A stretch of 64,000 nucleotides of DNA from Paraphaeosphaeria minitans (GCA_015832175.1 WJXW01000019.1:310001-374000), one strand, 5' to 3'. Shown: positions 31,019 to 42,479, counted from the first letter of the stretch. Numbers and translations: made by a program. Notes: generated by a model from the letters alone, not told the origin.

Positions 31019-31787
31019 CAATCGAGAGATGAATGACCTGACTGACACTGGAGTACTTGTAGTCAGGACCTGGGGCGAGGCTTATGGACATGACGTTCAT
31101 TTGCGTGAGACGGGGGCAACCATTCCGTCTTACAGGCTCTGGCTGAACTGTGGGACCAAAGTAAAATTTAACGTTGAACAGAAACGAGAGCTGCGTGGCC
31201 TATGACGCAATGTTGATACGAAGAGTAGCATGACGGCATCTGAGATGAGGTCGTTGGATGATAACGGTGCGACACTGTCCGGTAAGCACCATGACCTGTG
31301 CACGATCTACTAACGGTCAGCTCAAACGATAACACATTAGCTTTGCAGCCACATGCTCGCTTCCAGTAGTTGCGTGGAATGGTGCGGATGTTGTGTGTTC
31401 AGGCCAGGGTCCAAGTGATGCATCCGTGCAACCCAGCTGGTGTGCCGTTGTTTATCGCCCTAAGGTTCGTTTCGGGCATCAGCGGGCTGGTGAAGTAAGC
31501 TTGTGTTGAGATAGATATCAGTAGTAAGCAGCGCAACGGCTAATCAACTAGGCAATCCAAGATCGGGTCATCCGTATAGCGTACGAGTAGCGACTAAACA
31601 AAAGCCCAGAGGCTGAAGGCGCTTCGAGTCCACAAATGGATATGGCATATGAGTAGCTATATTCCGCACCCCATGGCCTTCCTTTCTGCTGTACCGCCTC
31701 TGCTCTCGCTCGAGTTCAATAAACCGGTAACGCCTCCGCGTTGAGCCATATAATGATAAAGAAATTTCTTCAGCCACAACGAACGTC
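31019..31787. other. Divergent intergenic region
   Basis: Lies between the start of the minus-strand methyltransferase pseudogene and the plus-strand cupredoxin gene. ATATAATG at about 31748 is a possible TATA element of the latter. No coding frame is convincing. Confidence 0.4.
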
Positions 31788-32746
31788 ATGACCAGATGGG
31801 GGCCTTCGACAGCGACGCTGGCCATTGCGGCTAGTGGTCTATTTACTCTCGGTCTGACTCAAACTACTATGGCCGAGGTAGCAAGCACAACGTCGTCGGG
31901 TTCACCAGATTCTCAGAGCGCAACCACAGCACCTTCTGCAACGGGAACTACCAGCTCGTCTACCAGTACTTCCAGCGAGCCGCAAATTCACCTGGTCAAA
32001 GTGGGAGCGGGTGGCTTCCAATTCGAGCCCGCCGAGTTGAACAACGTGTCTGTCGGCGACATTGTTACCTACGAGTTTTACCCTCTGGATCACTCAGTTG
32101 CCCGAGCGGAGTATGGAAGCGCATGCGTCCCCTATGAATACACTGGAAAAGACAGAATCGGATTCTGGTCGAAAACCCAATGGGTAGAGACTGCAAACGA
32201 TGTGGGTGGCCACCTTCATTGAACACGGGGAGACATGCCCACTGACCGCGGTAGATCACCCACTGGAACTTAACCATCAACAGCACAGAGCCCATTTTCT
32301 ACTACTGTGCCGCCCCGGACTCGTGCAAGAGAAAACTGATGGTAGGCGCCATCAATCCCAATAGCACACATACCCTCGACGCGCAGATCCGCGCGGCGGA
32401 AAAGGCAGATTTCCAGGTAGCGCCCGGCGAAGCAGTCCCTAACGAAGCTTCTTCGACGCTCTTGGCGCCATCTACAACTAGCTCGCAGCAGGTTTCTGCA
32501 TCGGCGAACCATCACCATCCGGGGCTTTCTGTTGCCGCGATCGTTGGGATCGTCTTTGGCGGCATCGCGTTCATCGCGTTTTGTGCAGCAGTGCTTTTTT
32601 ATGTGGCACGGAAGGCCCAGGTCAGGGGTAGGGATGCCCCATCCACGCAACACCCAGCTAGTGTAGACACCACCAGCTCCCCCAATGTTGCTGAATGTCC
32701 GCCGCCATTCTCTCCATTTACCCCTGAAGATCCATACCCACCGTGA
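31788..32746 (+). CDS. Secreted, membrane-anchored cupredoxin-like protein
   Basis: Two exons, 31788-32201 and 32255-32746 (intron 53 bases, GTGGGT...CACTGAC...TAG), give a 301-residue protein. A signal peptide is followed by a Ser/Thr-rich linker to about residue 65. A cupredoxin fold comes next: HLVKVGAGGFQFEP, GDIVTYEFYPLDHSVARAEY, then after the intron EPIFYYCAAPDSC and MVGAINPNS. His in DHSV and Cys in FYYC fit type 1 copper ligands. A single membrane helix (SVAAIVGIVFGGIAFIAFC) and a Pro-rich tail end it. This arrangement is common in fungal extracellular serine-rich cupredoxins of unknown function. The exon join is placed so the domain is continuous; another donor at 32184 keeps the frame too. 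Confidence 0.85.
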
Positions 32747-34492
32747 GTATATGAGATGGTGTTCAGCAGCCGTGAACGAAACGCATGCTGACGGGAGATA
32801 GAACCCATGCACGGTTTGGCTCACCGGCAGGCCAGCCTGCTGAGCTGGAAGGGAAATATTTTGCAACACTGCTGTGAACTTGTGCGTCGGGAAGGATCGA
32901 TTTCGCTTCCTCTATGCGACCGGCAACCGAGCAAGTCAAGCAGAACGGTTGGTCAAGTTCTCGGACTGGTTCGGCAGCGGCTTCCGACTTTAAAGATGCT
33001 ACAAATAGGAAGTTCCGTCGGCCCCAAATGTGCATGTCGCTCGAAAGCGACAAACCGGACGTGCGCTGGTGGTTCTCCGCCAAGCGCTCGACCAATAGTG
33101 GGTCAAGTGATGAGCGATGATCCTTTTCTCCACTAACGGTTCAACGAGCGCACGTCGCACGTCACGCTGTCTAGAGCTGTTGCGATAGTGGGTTAGATGG
33201 TCACGTCGGCATGTGAGACCTCAGTCTGATAATCCCAGCTTTCCAGTGTTCAGTAGCACCATACTGGAGATGCGAGGTCCCAAGGGTGGAGTTGAACTAG
33301 GATTCGTCCGGAGCGCTATACACGAGCTCGGCTCTTTCTTCGTCTCCGTCCACGAAATCACAAATACCAATCATGTGAAGGTCGACGAAGCGTGTACATG
33401 ATTGACTTAGAACCTGAAAAGCTCGAACGTTATGCCAGCTTGCATTTCCAATTTTACGCAATGCTTTGACTTTGCTAGGGCTCGTGTATACGGACTCCAT
33501 CAGAACTGGCGTTGTTAATGTAATGCTTGGAGGTCTAATAGTCGAAAGAATCAACCTAATCCATCTCAAGAGCTATACCGCGTAATGTCAAACCTTACGA
33601 TTTCGTCTCATGTTCACCCCGACTTAGCAAAGGCCTAGCTCTCTCTTACAATATGCCTTATTAGGCTTAGAGTCTTCCGCAACCGAGCTAGACGAATGTA
33701 GGAAAGAGCGTGGCCCAGTGGGGTGAGTGATTTGCAGCTCACACAATGGAGGGGGAAGCGCTGAGGACTGCAAGACGACAGCATGCGTGCTTCTACGAAG
33801 AGTACAAGCCACCTCCGTGACTATGACGCTGGTGTTGGACTATAGAATTTCTGTATTACGATAACAACTCAGGAGGAAAGAAAAACTCATCGTGTATGCT
33901 TCTTCAATGTGAGGGAGATTGAATTTGCGCCTTGAGCTAATGATGGTGATGGTGATAGCAATGGTGATACAATATCAGCACCCATCCGTATCTTCGTAAT
34001 GACACTAAGGCGACGCCGGTGAAAAGTGTTGCTGATGCAATGACGCGAATTGAATGCGCATACGTTGCTGTGAGTGAGCATCAGCAACGCTTAACCTGAC
34101 GGCCTGGGGTGTGCTAAAGGATTATGTCTTGTTCTGCCTGTGTCCTGATGTGGGTGTCGCGCGACTCTCTGTAGTTTCTGGTTAATGCATGATGAAGGTT
34201 CGCGGCGTAAATATCCACGCCGACAAGCAATTTGATGGCTAGGGATAAGTGAGCGACGTTACGTTCGTTATGCGCTAGTAGTCACATTGCTGCTACATTA
34301 CTTGAGACTCAACTGTGTGACTCTCAGTACCTTACATTACTTCATATTCATCCCTATGTCATGAAAATAGACGAAAGGTCCTGAAGTGCATGTGATTGAA
34401 CATCTTGTAAAAAAACCAAAGCAGCTGAATGTCCGTTCGAAAAGCAGATTCTGAATTGAATCGACGCCAGGTGAATATGAAATAAACTTGCT
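32747..34492. other. Intergenic, nothing recognised
   Basis: About 1.7 kb at the convergent 3' ends of the cupredoxin and LPMO genes. Several short frames overlap on both strands without family likeness. A small ATGGTG run (33938-33967) is the only repeat. No RNA gene was seen. Confidence 0.45.
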
Positions 34493-35686
34493 TTAGATGA
34501 AATCTCTCCGGTCTAGAACGCTCCAATGATCTATATTATGGTGACAGTCGTCCAGAACGTCTCTGAGAATCCGTCCGTCTAAGCACACAGTCCCAGCGGC
34601 CAGTGGCTGAGGGAGCGCGCAGCCTTGATTGCAGATCCCAAAACGATGCTCATCTATGCAGAGAATGTCGTCTTCGGAACCGCACGGCATGCAAGTAGGG
34701 GAAGAGGCCACCGGCGCTACTGGTGTTGTCGAGGCTAGCGCCCCGGCCTTATGTGCCGATGTAGGTGCGAGTTGTGCGACATGCATCTGAGGCTCGACCG
34801 TGGACGTTCCCATGAGCACGACGTCTTCCACGTTCGTTGTGGATGTAGACTGTGTTGGGTCTGCAGAAGCTCGTAATATCTGGTTCAGGGTCGCTGTTTC
34901 GCCGCTATGATGTTGCAGGCTAAGTGAAGGACCCTCAGCAGGGCGCATCGTTCCGGAACCAACACCTAGCGCGGTTACAGAAGCACAAGCAGGTCCGTCG
35001 AGCATCGTGGCGATCTTTGCCTGCATGTCGGTTGTTACTGAGTCTCCTGGGTCTGGGAATGCATAATCAAAACCTTCTACCGTTGAACAAGCTCTGCGCG
35101 GGAGATTGGCGACGAACATGTCGGGCAGCTTCTCCAAGAATGTGGTGTCATTTCCACCGCCGCCGACTGAGATAGGAGCACAGTTCATATACATCTCACG
35201 ATCTCCTTCCCTATTGAACCAGGTCCAAGCAAACGTATATCTACCACTCGGCAGCCCCTTTGGTAACGTGACATCAGACGTGGCCGCTCCGTGGCCTGTT
35301 GAACCTCCAGCGAGGTTACCTTCCGCGCTCGCTGGGCATCCGCCAACGACACTGTGAACTACCTTCCACTGGCTAGCTTTTGTGGGCTGTAGATCGTTTG
35401 TCACGGAAAACTGGCAGGACCCTCCACCATGGACCGCGGACCCTAGAAAACTAACGGTCTGTGCTTCGCCAGCCGTCCAGTAGTTCATTTGAGTCAGGTC
35501 ATACACACCTGCTCGGAGTTTGCAGGGGAAGTCCAGACCGGAGTCATCCAAGGGGGAGTTATTCAGGGTAGACTGACCGTAGGGCACAGGATTCTCAAGT
35601 ATCATATGCGCCGCAGAGCTTGAGAGTATCGCGAAGACGAACGCAAACGAAGCAATTCGGATCAGCATCGTACGGAAGCTACGCAT
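34493..35686 (-). CDS. Secreted AA11-family lytic polysaccharide monooxygenase
   Basis: A single-exon, 397-residue secreted protein. The signal peptide ends at Ala26, leaving His27 as the mature N-terminus (HMILENPVPYG). Counting from that His, the second histidine (in GSAVHGGGSCQ) is residue 60 and the tyrosine in REMYMNCAP is residue 140. These are the histidine-brace copper and axial positions described for the Aspergillus oryzae AA11 enzyme. LNNSPL, DFPCK and TWFNREGDREMY are family-typical. The active site should oxidatively cleave chitin. After a Ser/Thr/Ala-rich linker, a cysteine-rich C-terminal module (CMPCG...GICNQGCALPQ...GTVC) resembles the putative chitin-binding X278 domain often attached to AA11. 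TATAAA near 35714-35720 (minus) is a likely promoter element. Confidence 0.92.
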   Translation of the reverse strand: MRSFRTMLIRIASFAFVFAILSSSAAHMILENPVPYGQSTLNNSPLDDSGLDFPCKLRAGVYDLTQMNYWTAGEAQTVSFLGSAVHGGGSCQFSVTNDLQPTKASQWKVVHSVVGGCPASAEGNLAGGSTGHGAATSDVTLPKGLPSGRYTFAWTWFNREGDREMYMNCAPISVGGGGNDTTFLEKLPDMFVANLPRRACSTVEGFDYAFPDPGDSVTTDMQAKIATMLDGPACASVTALGVGSGTMRPAEGPSLSLQHHSGETATLNQILRASADPTQSTSTTNVEDVVLMGTSTVEPQMHVAQLAPTSAHKAGALASTTPVAPVASSPTCMPCGSEDDILCIDEHRFGICNQGCALPQPLAAGTVCLDGRILRDVLDDCHHNIDHWSVLDRRDFI

Positions 35687-36049
35687 GAGCCAGCTTTACG
35701 AGCGGGCATCTCGATTTATATGCTACTCCTCATCGTTTGATGCGGCGAGCAAGCTGATGGGCTACGGTACATGGCGGTGTAAGCAGACTCAATAAAGTGA
35801 CGGTGGCCTGCTGCTAGCATCACAGCATCACGCTTACAAGCGATAAGCAGATTATTGAGAGAAGTAAGGAAGGCAATGACATCTGCGGAGTTCATGATTG
35901 ATTCGTATCCTTGCGTGATGATCAAATGCAATGCATTACTACACTATGGTAAAGGAGTGAAGTAGGGCGGCCTGCAAACAGCCCAATGCTTATATACTTG
36001 TGTTCTACCTACCGGAATCTCTCAAAATCTTGATGCCGATCTTGGAATC
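35687..36049. other. Divergent promoter region
   Basis: Contains the TATAAA element of the minus-strand LPMO gene and the 5' region of the plus-strand small basic protein. No other feature was seen. Confidence 0.5.
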
Positions 36050-36567
36050 ATGGCTGGGACGAAGACTGCAAAACGAGGACGCTGTGAGGAGCTGGGAAGC
36101 GCGGAAAGAAGGAATGGCACCCTCGGGAGTCCGTATCTGGCACCTTCTTCCGTACTAAACTAACAGCGGCGTTAGGCAAAAAGCCGAAGAAGGCCGGTAA
36201 AGTGGCACAGGCCGACGAAGTGCCACGTGGACGTCGCGGGAGCGACAGCCAATCTTTGGAGCCGATCGTCACTGGTCCTGGAAGCAGTCCAATCAATGCC
36301 GACCGAAAAACGGGCGGGAAAACAGGCCAAAGCGAAATTTCAACGCCAAAGAACGGCCGCAACTTGCCTTCGCAGGCTTCCAACAATGTTGCATGGAAGC
36401 AGATGCCGGCAGAGTTCCTTGACGACTTGGAGAGCCTCGACACGGCATTAGAATTTGTCCAAGGCACTCTCGGCAACCAATTTAGCGCCATCAGGAACGT
36501 AACTGCAGCGCTCAGACGTCAAATCACGGAAAGTGACTTCTTGAGTCTGGACACGGGCGGGAAATAA
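36050..36567 (+). CDS. Small basic protein of unknown function (spliced)
   Basis: Exon 1 is 36050-36083 and exon 2 is 36176-36567. The intron has a GTGAGG donor, ACTAAC branch and TAG acceptor; a CAG at 36165-36166 is an in-frame alternative. The product is about 141 residues. The N-terminus is Lys/Arg-rich (MAGTKTAKRGR, then KKPKKAGK) and looks like a nuclear localisation or nucleic-acid-binding patch. A low-complexity Ser/Gly/Lys middle follows, then a helical C-terminal 50 residues (EFLDDLESLDTALEFVQGTL). No family is recognised. The exact phase match across the intron supports that this is a real gene. Confidence 0.6.
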
Positions 36568-37313
36568 CGTGGAGCACGTTGGCAGTGGTACTGGCTAAAT
36601 GCGTGCGCACAAGTTGCGCACAGAACTCGTATCTGAATGTATCAGTTGTGACTCAATGAACTATATGCGTACATCTATCTGTCGATTCAAAGTTAGCATT
36701 CTATATCCATCGTAAGGAATATCGAATCGTTTCCTTCATTCTGCGGACGCCTTCGAAGCGGCCAACCTGCACGAAATTAGCTTCGTCCAAGATAGCAAGC
36801 GAACATGGGAGCTTAAGGCCCGACGGAGCTGCAATTGACTTGGACTACGTCCTGTGGGTGACGTTGCCCTCCATCGAAACACGAACTATCATGTGCCGGT
36901 GGAAATAACAAGCCTCCGTCAGCGTCGAACAACATCAATCGCATGAGACCGAGGTACTACACGCCATAACCTTGGAGCAGTCATGCTGCACCGTAGCCTG
37001 AGTGAGTGTAATCAATACATGCGCTAAGTGAAGCTTGTTCGTGGCGGTCTTACTCGCTAGCATGTCAGGTCACACAAGCTTTTCAGATTCATAGAAAAAT
37101 GGAGGGCGAAGGGTAGTACGTGATCAATAGCTGGTCTAAACAAGCAACTCTCCAGATAATCGTATTTGAAATTTGTACTTACACGTAATTGGATTTCTGC
37201 CGGGGCGATGCGATGTTCCCCTTATTTCGCATGCGTGACCAAGTCGAAAGCTACCATACCAAGATGAATGGAAGGCAGACCTCCCAACAACCTCCGCATA
37301 CTCAACTCGCTAG
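36568..37313. other. Intergenic, nothing recognised
   Basis: No supported gene. The first exon of the lipase below probably lies near the right end (37180-37310), but I could not place it. Confidence 0.4.
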
Positions 37314-38482
37314 TATCCTGCCTGCGTGCTCTATTCGGGCGACACCTGCACATATTGCTGCCACGGAGAACGAAATGTCTGTAACCTCCCGTACCAGATT
37401 CGCTTAGCTAAGACAGTACCCAGATCACCAGCTGCTTGGCCGTTGATACATCTAGCAGCTGCTTGTTCGGACGAAGCATACAATGGCGTTACCGTTTCTT
37501 TAGCGACCCCCTCCGCCGCACTGGAGCGGATTAGTATCAGCCAGCACCGTACTAGCTCGCAGAGTCGGGTCACTGTTGTCGCCGTTGCTGGCACACGAGG
37601 TCTCAAAGACTGGATAGTGAACTTAAAGAACAGCGCATCCGAGCCAGTGGGGGTTTTCGTTCGTAGCACCGCCAAACGATGGATCGCTTGAGTGCTGATA
37701 ATTTCAAGGGCGGACAACGGAACCTGTGTCACACTGGATTCCTGAAGGCCGTCAAGATACTAATCAGCCCCCTGGCGGTTTCCCTAAGTGCTGTCGAAAG
37801 GGGATCAACGCTATTGTTTACGGGGCACTCGGCAGGGGCTGCCATTGCGAGCCTTTTGTTTGCGCACCTCAAATCGAACCAAACCTCTCCACTGGCCGAG
37901 ACCGCAGCAGGATTCGACGCTATTCACTGCATCGTATTCGGGGCACCACCCATATCGACCACTCCGCTTCGAGTGCATGGTGATGAGCGCTCAAATCACC
38001 AGGGCTCGTTATTCCTGTCTCTGATCAACGACGGCGATCCGATCATCAAGGCCGATATGGGCTATATAGCGAAGAAGTACCGTTGGCTGAAACCCTTCCG
38101 ACCTCATTCACTTCCCATCCGATGGTCGTGGGATAACCGTGAAATGGAGCCCGGCTCAGGCGTCGCAGCTAAGCTAGGGAGTAGGCTGTTTGCGAACTCA
38201 GGCACCCTTCTTTCGATGCGAGTAGAGTCCGCCACGGTGCCGCCGATAAGCATCAGGATGACGAATAACAAAGAGCTAGACGAAGACAGAGTCACGACGT
38301 GGAGAGTGCACGGAATGAAGATCTACCGGAAAAGAATCGCCACTCTGCTAGCGGCCGGAGAGCTCATCGATTACGGATGCACAGACGAAAAAGCTTGCGC
38401 CAGTCACACCGTCACATCACGTAGGAATGCACATGTGGAAGAGGTTATGCTGAACGGGTGGATCGGCTTATTGTTATTGTAG
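37314..38482 (+). CDS. Class 3 lipase-like alpha/beta hydrolase (5' end unresolved)
   Basis: Two exons are supported: 37314-37646 and 37709-38482. The 62-base intron (GTGGGG...CTGAT...CAAG) restores a frame otherwise broken at about 37690. N-terminal part: WPLIHLAAACSDEAYNG and VVAVAGTRGLKDWIVNLK, the lipase_3 strand that precedes the lid. After the junction come NLCHTGFLKAV and the nucleophile elbow GHSAG (Ser near 37828). FGAPP and LINDGDPIIKAD (likely catalytic Asp) follow. This family hydrolyses acyl esters and is widespread in plant-associated Dothideomycetes and Sordariomycetes (recalled). No signal peptide is visible in the part found. The frame is open back to a TAG at 37311, which may itself be a splice acceptor, so an upstream exon with the ATG is expected. 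Confidence 0.8.
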
Positions 38483-38634
38483 ACGTGCGGGGTGGGGCAA
38501 TATTCTAGGCTTAGCTGACAGGAGTGGCGCAACGGTCAGCGGTTTTAATCGCAGAAAATTGCCTTTTTGATCACTGTCAGCAGCGGCTCCGTGGCTTTTA
38601 TAAATGGAGGTAGGAATGACTTGTGAAACTCAGG

Positions 38635-39441
38635 ATGTCCCCCCTACTACGGCTTCCACGGGAGCTCCGTGACCAGATTTATTTCACCGTACTTTATGAC
38701 GCGGACGGTCTTCTCTACAAGCAAGACAAAGATGGCATCAACAGGCTTTGCAGAAGGTCGACGCACCGGTCGTCTCGCAAGAGCATCCTCGCCGCGCTTC
38801 GCAGGGCTTTGCTCCGCCGGGCCTTTCCACGTTCCCGGACCCATCGAAGCGAAATCAACCAGCTCAAGTACGTCTGCAAGCAGCTTTATAAGGAGACCAA
38901 AGGACTGGCACTCCCTCAGAACCGTATTATTCTCGAAGACAGCCGCTCCTTGAATGCCATGGAGCAGTGCGTCCCACTCTTCCACCGCTGGTCCATGCTT
39001 CGCCAAGTGGCGATCAAGTGCTCCTCAATGACTTTCGAAACTGATTATGGCAAGGCTATGCTGATATCGATCCTGAACTACTGCAAGGAGAACGTTGACG
39101 TGTCTGTGAGAGTCCACATACCGTATTGGTCCCAAGCCGACCCGAACTTTGTTCCCCGTGGCTTATCCTACCTGTTCGCGCTCCGGAAACAATCCGCACT
39201 CATCAAACGGCTTGCTCAGGCAACTTCGGTATCTTACCTCTTGGACGCTGAATCTGAGCAAGTCAGGATGAATGTGCAGGTGCCACTCAATCTCCGCTGG
39301 GTTCCCAGGGAAGAGAGATTCAATCCGTCGTTGTTCGAGCGCAACATTCGGAGACATCCTTTGCTCAGCTCATCATCAGCACAGGCAGCTATAGAGGGAT
39401 TGAAGGAGCTGGCTGAAGGATGGTTTATGCACGGTCTGTAG
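38635..39441 (+). CDS. LPxELRxQI (2EXR/F-box-like) domain protein
   Basis: A single-exon 268-residue protein from ATG 38635. The N-terminus LLRLPRELRDQIY is the conserved start of a large fungal family with an F-box-like helical domain. Later landmarks fit the family: LKYVCKQLYKETKGLALPQNR near residues 80-100 and a C-terminal helical segment. Members are expanded in filamentous ascomycetes and their function is unknown. F-box-like parts suggest protein-protein contacts. A TATAAAT sequence at 38598-38604 lies just upstream. A second family member sits at 50183. Confidence 0.8.
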   Translation: MSPLLRLPRELRDQIYFTVLYDADGLLYKQDKDGINRLCRRSTHRSSRKSILAALRRALLRRAFPRSRTHRSEINQLKYVCKQLYKETKGLALPQNRIILEDSRSLNAMEQCVPLFHRWSMLRQVAIKCSSMTFETDYGKAMLISILNYCKENVDVSVRVHIPYWSQADPNFVPRGLSYLFALRKQSALIKRLAQATSVSYLLDAESEQVRMNVQVPLNLRWVPREERFNPSLFERNIRRHPLLSSSSAQAAIEGLKELAEGWFMHGL

Positions 39442-40354
39442 GGTGGGATTTCAGCACCTCTACGGTGACATGGGTTTATCTAAGCGCTTGTAATAAACGT
39501 TCATTCCCGAAGGTCAAGAACGAGCAGTGAAGTTCCATTTACTTTCCAGTAAATTATATTTACACATTTGCTTATTAAGTTAGCTATCTATTAAATTGGT
39601 TGGTATATCGATGAGGTCATATGGTCGTAGTGACTGCATGACTGCATCTCCAGTCTTGCCCTGTTGACTCCTACGATTTCCCCGTAGCTACGAATGCAGT
39701 GAGAATTTGCATGGCTTGTCAAGATCGATTGCAAGTCTTAAACTCCCAATTATACCTCTCTTGCGGGCTCTGAGTTGCGCAAGCGAGATACGACCTGGAC
39801 CGGCGCCACGTACGGACGGAGGCACGTTAGATTTTGCAGCAATGAGCTTGACGTTAACTCGATAGTTTAACCACCCCAGTGGGGCGTAGCCACTTCAACG
39901 CTGACTCTTTCAGACTGTATCTCTTCGGTAACTATTCTATTGTGGTTATTCTAACGTTACGCTAGATTCGAAAAGGCCGGCAGATCATGATAAAGTCACA
40001 AATCAAGCGTGGTACAAGACGTACCCATGGTGGACTTGTGCAATCGGACAAATCGTGAATATTTTTCTGATTCCGTTGAACTCCACGATCGCTCCCCTGA
40101 CAGGCCACGATTATACATATATTGTCAATATGATCATCATGATGGCCTTGCTCTCTACAGGGATCCACTTGCAAGGAAGTAGCTCCCTCACAAAGTACCT
40201 GCTTGCCGCTGCACTTGCCTCCTGCTGGAACCTGCCAAGAGCTTTTGGTGCTTTAGGCTGCCTTCAAATCGATAGATGGGAGACTAGCTCTTTCTCACCC
40301 TCCTCCTCTTCCGCATGCTCCAAATTCCCTTCCGCGGCTGAATCATCGTCGGTG
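39442..40354. other. Intergenic, nothing firm
   Basis: AT-richer around 39540-39600. Short frames only. Near 40258-40380 the minus strand has an open acidic stretch that could be a continuation of the acidic protein to the right in another frame. Confidence 0.4.
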
Positions 40355-40684
40355 TCAGAGCCCGGCGTACAGATCACTTAGGTCGTACCAATCATCCAAG
40401 TCATCGTCAAGGTCGTAATAGGTGTGGGAGTCTGTACTGCAACCCTCATCTTCACTTGAGTCGTGCGGAACATACTCCTCTTCCGAATCACCTAGCTCAT
40501 CCGGATCAATAAAGAGAAGGTCGTCGTCGTCCTCGCTCTCCTCGATGGTGCTGTCCTCTATCGATAGGTCGTCTGGACCAGCAGAGCTCTCAGCGAAGTA
40601 ACCTTTATAGCTAGTAACCTTGCATTGACGAGTAAGGGTAGGCTTGAGGGATTGGGCGCATGACCCGCTCGATGGTACAGTCAT
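40355..40684 (-). CDS. Acidic protein of unknown function
   Basis: A 109-residue minus-strand frame from ATG 40684. The N-terminal 30 residues are mixed; the rest is strongly acidic (DLSIEDSTIEESEDDDDLL, then EEEYVPHDSSEDEG). Such acidic, disordered tails occur in fungal nuclear and F-box-related proteins, but no family is identifiable. Immediately after its stop, another frame on the same strand continues as Asp/Glu-rich coding-like sequence for about 30 codons (to about 40275). The gene may therefore be longer, with a frameshift or an unrecognised intron. It might be the last exon of a larger gene. Confidence 0.4.
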   Translation of the reverse strand: MTVPSSGSCAQSLKPTLTRQCKVTSYKGYFAESSAGPDDLSIEDSTIEESEDDDDLLFIDPDELGDSEEEYVPHDSSEDEGCSTDSHTYYDLDDDLDDWYDLSDLYAGL

Positions 40685-41329
40685 GACTGTGAGAGATACA
40701 GGATACGTACAGAAGGCTCGCGAGTGCAGATACTCGCGGTCACCAGGGCGGGCTCGATCAACGGCAAGCTTAATTATACGACCTGAGCCTCTAAATGCTT
40801 ACGTCAATGGTGATTATTACCTCTACGGGTGATGAGTTGAGCATCAAACAGACGAAGACAGGTGAGCCGTATTGTGCAATAAGAATCATCCGTATGGAAA
40901 AATACAGTCAAGCTGTGTAGGCGTGGGCATCGAGAGTTGCTGATACTGTTTCATCAACACATCTACAGTTATGGTTGCGCGATGTATGGACACATTCGCG
41001 GAATCTTGCCATGATCATCTCGAGTCGATCTGCTGACCTGAAAGCAGCGAGGTTGTTGGGATGCGGCTGAGCAAGAGCCACGACGTGCAATTCTCCACAT
41101 CTTACAGGACTACGTAATACACGTCAAGGCAGGTTGATGATGACGGGGATACGCGCCTGTTTGGAAAGGGTGATAGAGTTTCGTAGTGCTCACGCTTGTA
41201 GATGCTTTTTACAACCCGTAAACACAAGAAATCACCAAACACGGAAGCGCTGTGCTCCCCATAAGCCCAATGCACGAGGACGCACGATCGTGTAGAGCTG
41301 TTAAATAACGTTCGTAACTCCTCGGCGGC
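40685..41329. other. Intergenic, nothing recognised
   Basis: Short overlapping frames on both strands, none with coding character. No RNA gene or repeat was seen. Confidence 0.4.
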
Positions 41330-42246
41330 ATGCAAACCTACTCTCCAATACCTGGACATCCAGAAACCTCTAGAGACATGGCAAGCGCTTCCGATGCATC
41401 ACGTCCTGCAGCTACCCAGCCCGAGCTAGAGAAAAGCGACATCGGAAAAAAGCTGGTACAAATGCAGAAGAGTATCGCAGACTCCCTGGGCGACGAGCTA
41501 CAACCTATACGAAGATTACTGCAGGATCTTCATCTGCGTCAACAGTAATGATGTCATTGCTCGTTTGGACAACACGTGTTAAGACATCGCAGGCAGAACA
41601 ATTCCCTCGCAGCGCAACGGGATGCAGTGCTCATGGAGCTCATGAAGATGTATGTGCAATCAGGCGACGCTAAAGCCCAAGGAAACGAGTCACTTCAGCC
41701 GGTACGTTGTTGCCTGACTAAAAAGGGACCTATACTAACGCATGCGCGCAGCTAGCGCCACGCAGTGTGGTCACTGCGGTTGCTGCAGCTGAGCTTAAGA
41801 CTCATCGAAGCGTGTTGCCGTCGGTCGAAGAGGAAGATCAAGATGGAGAAGATGGATTGCCTGCGGATAGCCTGGCTCACACATCTTCTGCCGGCGAGTC
41901 TGGAGACGAGGTAGAGACTTATGAGCCGCCAGACGTACTCGAGGGTCCTCTGACTGGAAGAGAATATGGTTTGGGGTCTAGCTACCGAAGAAAGGCTGTT
42001 GGGTATACCGTGGCTGCACATACCCCTCGTCGAGGCCAACCTGAAAGCCGCAATCCACCATGCAACATGGATGCCGCACAAGTCGCGCCACTTGCGAAAC
42101 CCAAACCGTGTAACGAACCTGAGACAGACTGCGATGAACGTAAGGTGGGTGATGGGAAGGTTTCGGGTGACGACGCGAAAACGCAGACGAGGAAGCGGCA
42201 GAGAACAGCGAGCATCATTCGCCAAGGGTATCACGTAGCTCAGTAA
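41330..42246 (+). CDS. Unknown three-exon protein with a helical N-terminal region
   Basis: Exons 41330-41544, 41593-41701 and 41752-42246 join in phase into 272 residues. Intron 1 is 48 bases (GTAATG...CAG). Intron 2 is 50 bases with textbook signals (GTACGT, TACTAAC, GCAG). Residues about 35-110 are helical with heptad character (KKLVQMQKSIADSLGDEL...RRLLQDLHLRQQ...DAVLMELMKM) and may form a coiled coil. The rest is acidic, then basic, and probably disordered, ending with an Arg/Lys-rich segment (TQTRKRQRTASIIRQG) that could be a nuclear signal. No family is recognised. A second ATG at 41378 is an equally good start. Confidence 0.65.
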
Positions 42247-42479
42247 TCGCTTAGATTTACAGACTTCGAGAATCTGATGATCGAATTGGCCTGTGTGAAG
42301 GCAGTTATACGTCGACGATCGATGTCTGGAAATCGAGATGTGTCGATGGGTAATTTGATGAGGGATGTTGGCATAATACCTTCAACTCGATACAAGAGAT
42401 TTTTCGAGAACGTAAAGCTACTGGCTTTTCAATGTTAGGTTGGAATGTGATTTGATGGCTATGAATTGCCTGTGATATA

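Noticed and set aside
33938..33967. Short GATGGT/ATGGTG run
   Set aside because: Too short and imperfect to be more than slippage noise.
37647..37708. Lipase frame change read as a disabling frameshift
   Set aside because: A phase-correct 62-base GT...AG intron with a CTGAT branch-like site removes the extra residues and restores the family sequence, so an intron is more likely.
38518..38580. Possible tRNA after the lipase (TGGCGCAACGG resembles an A box)
   Set aside because: No B box, anticodon stem does not pair, and no acceptor stem.
40055..40381. 108-codon plus-strand hydrophobic frame
   Set aside because: Its second half is the antisense of the acidic minus-strand coding stretch, and the first half has no family likeness.
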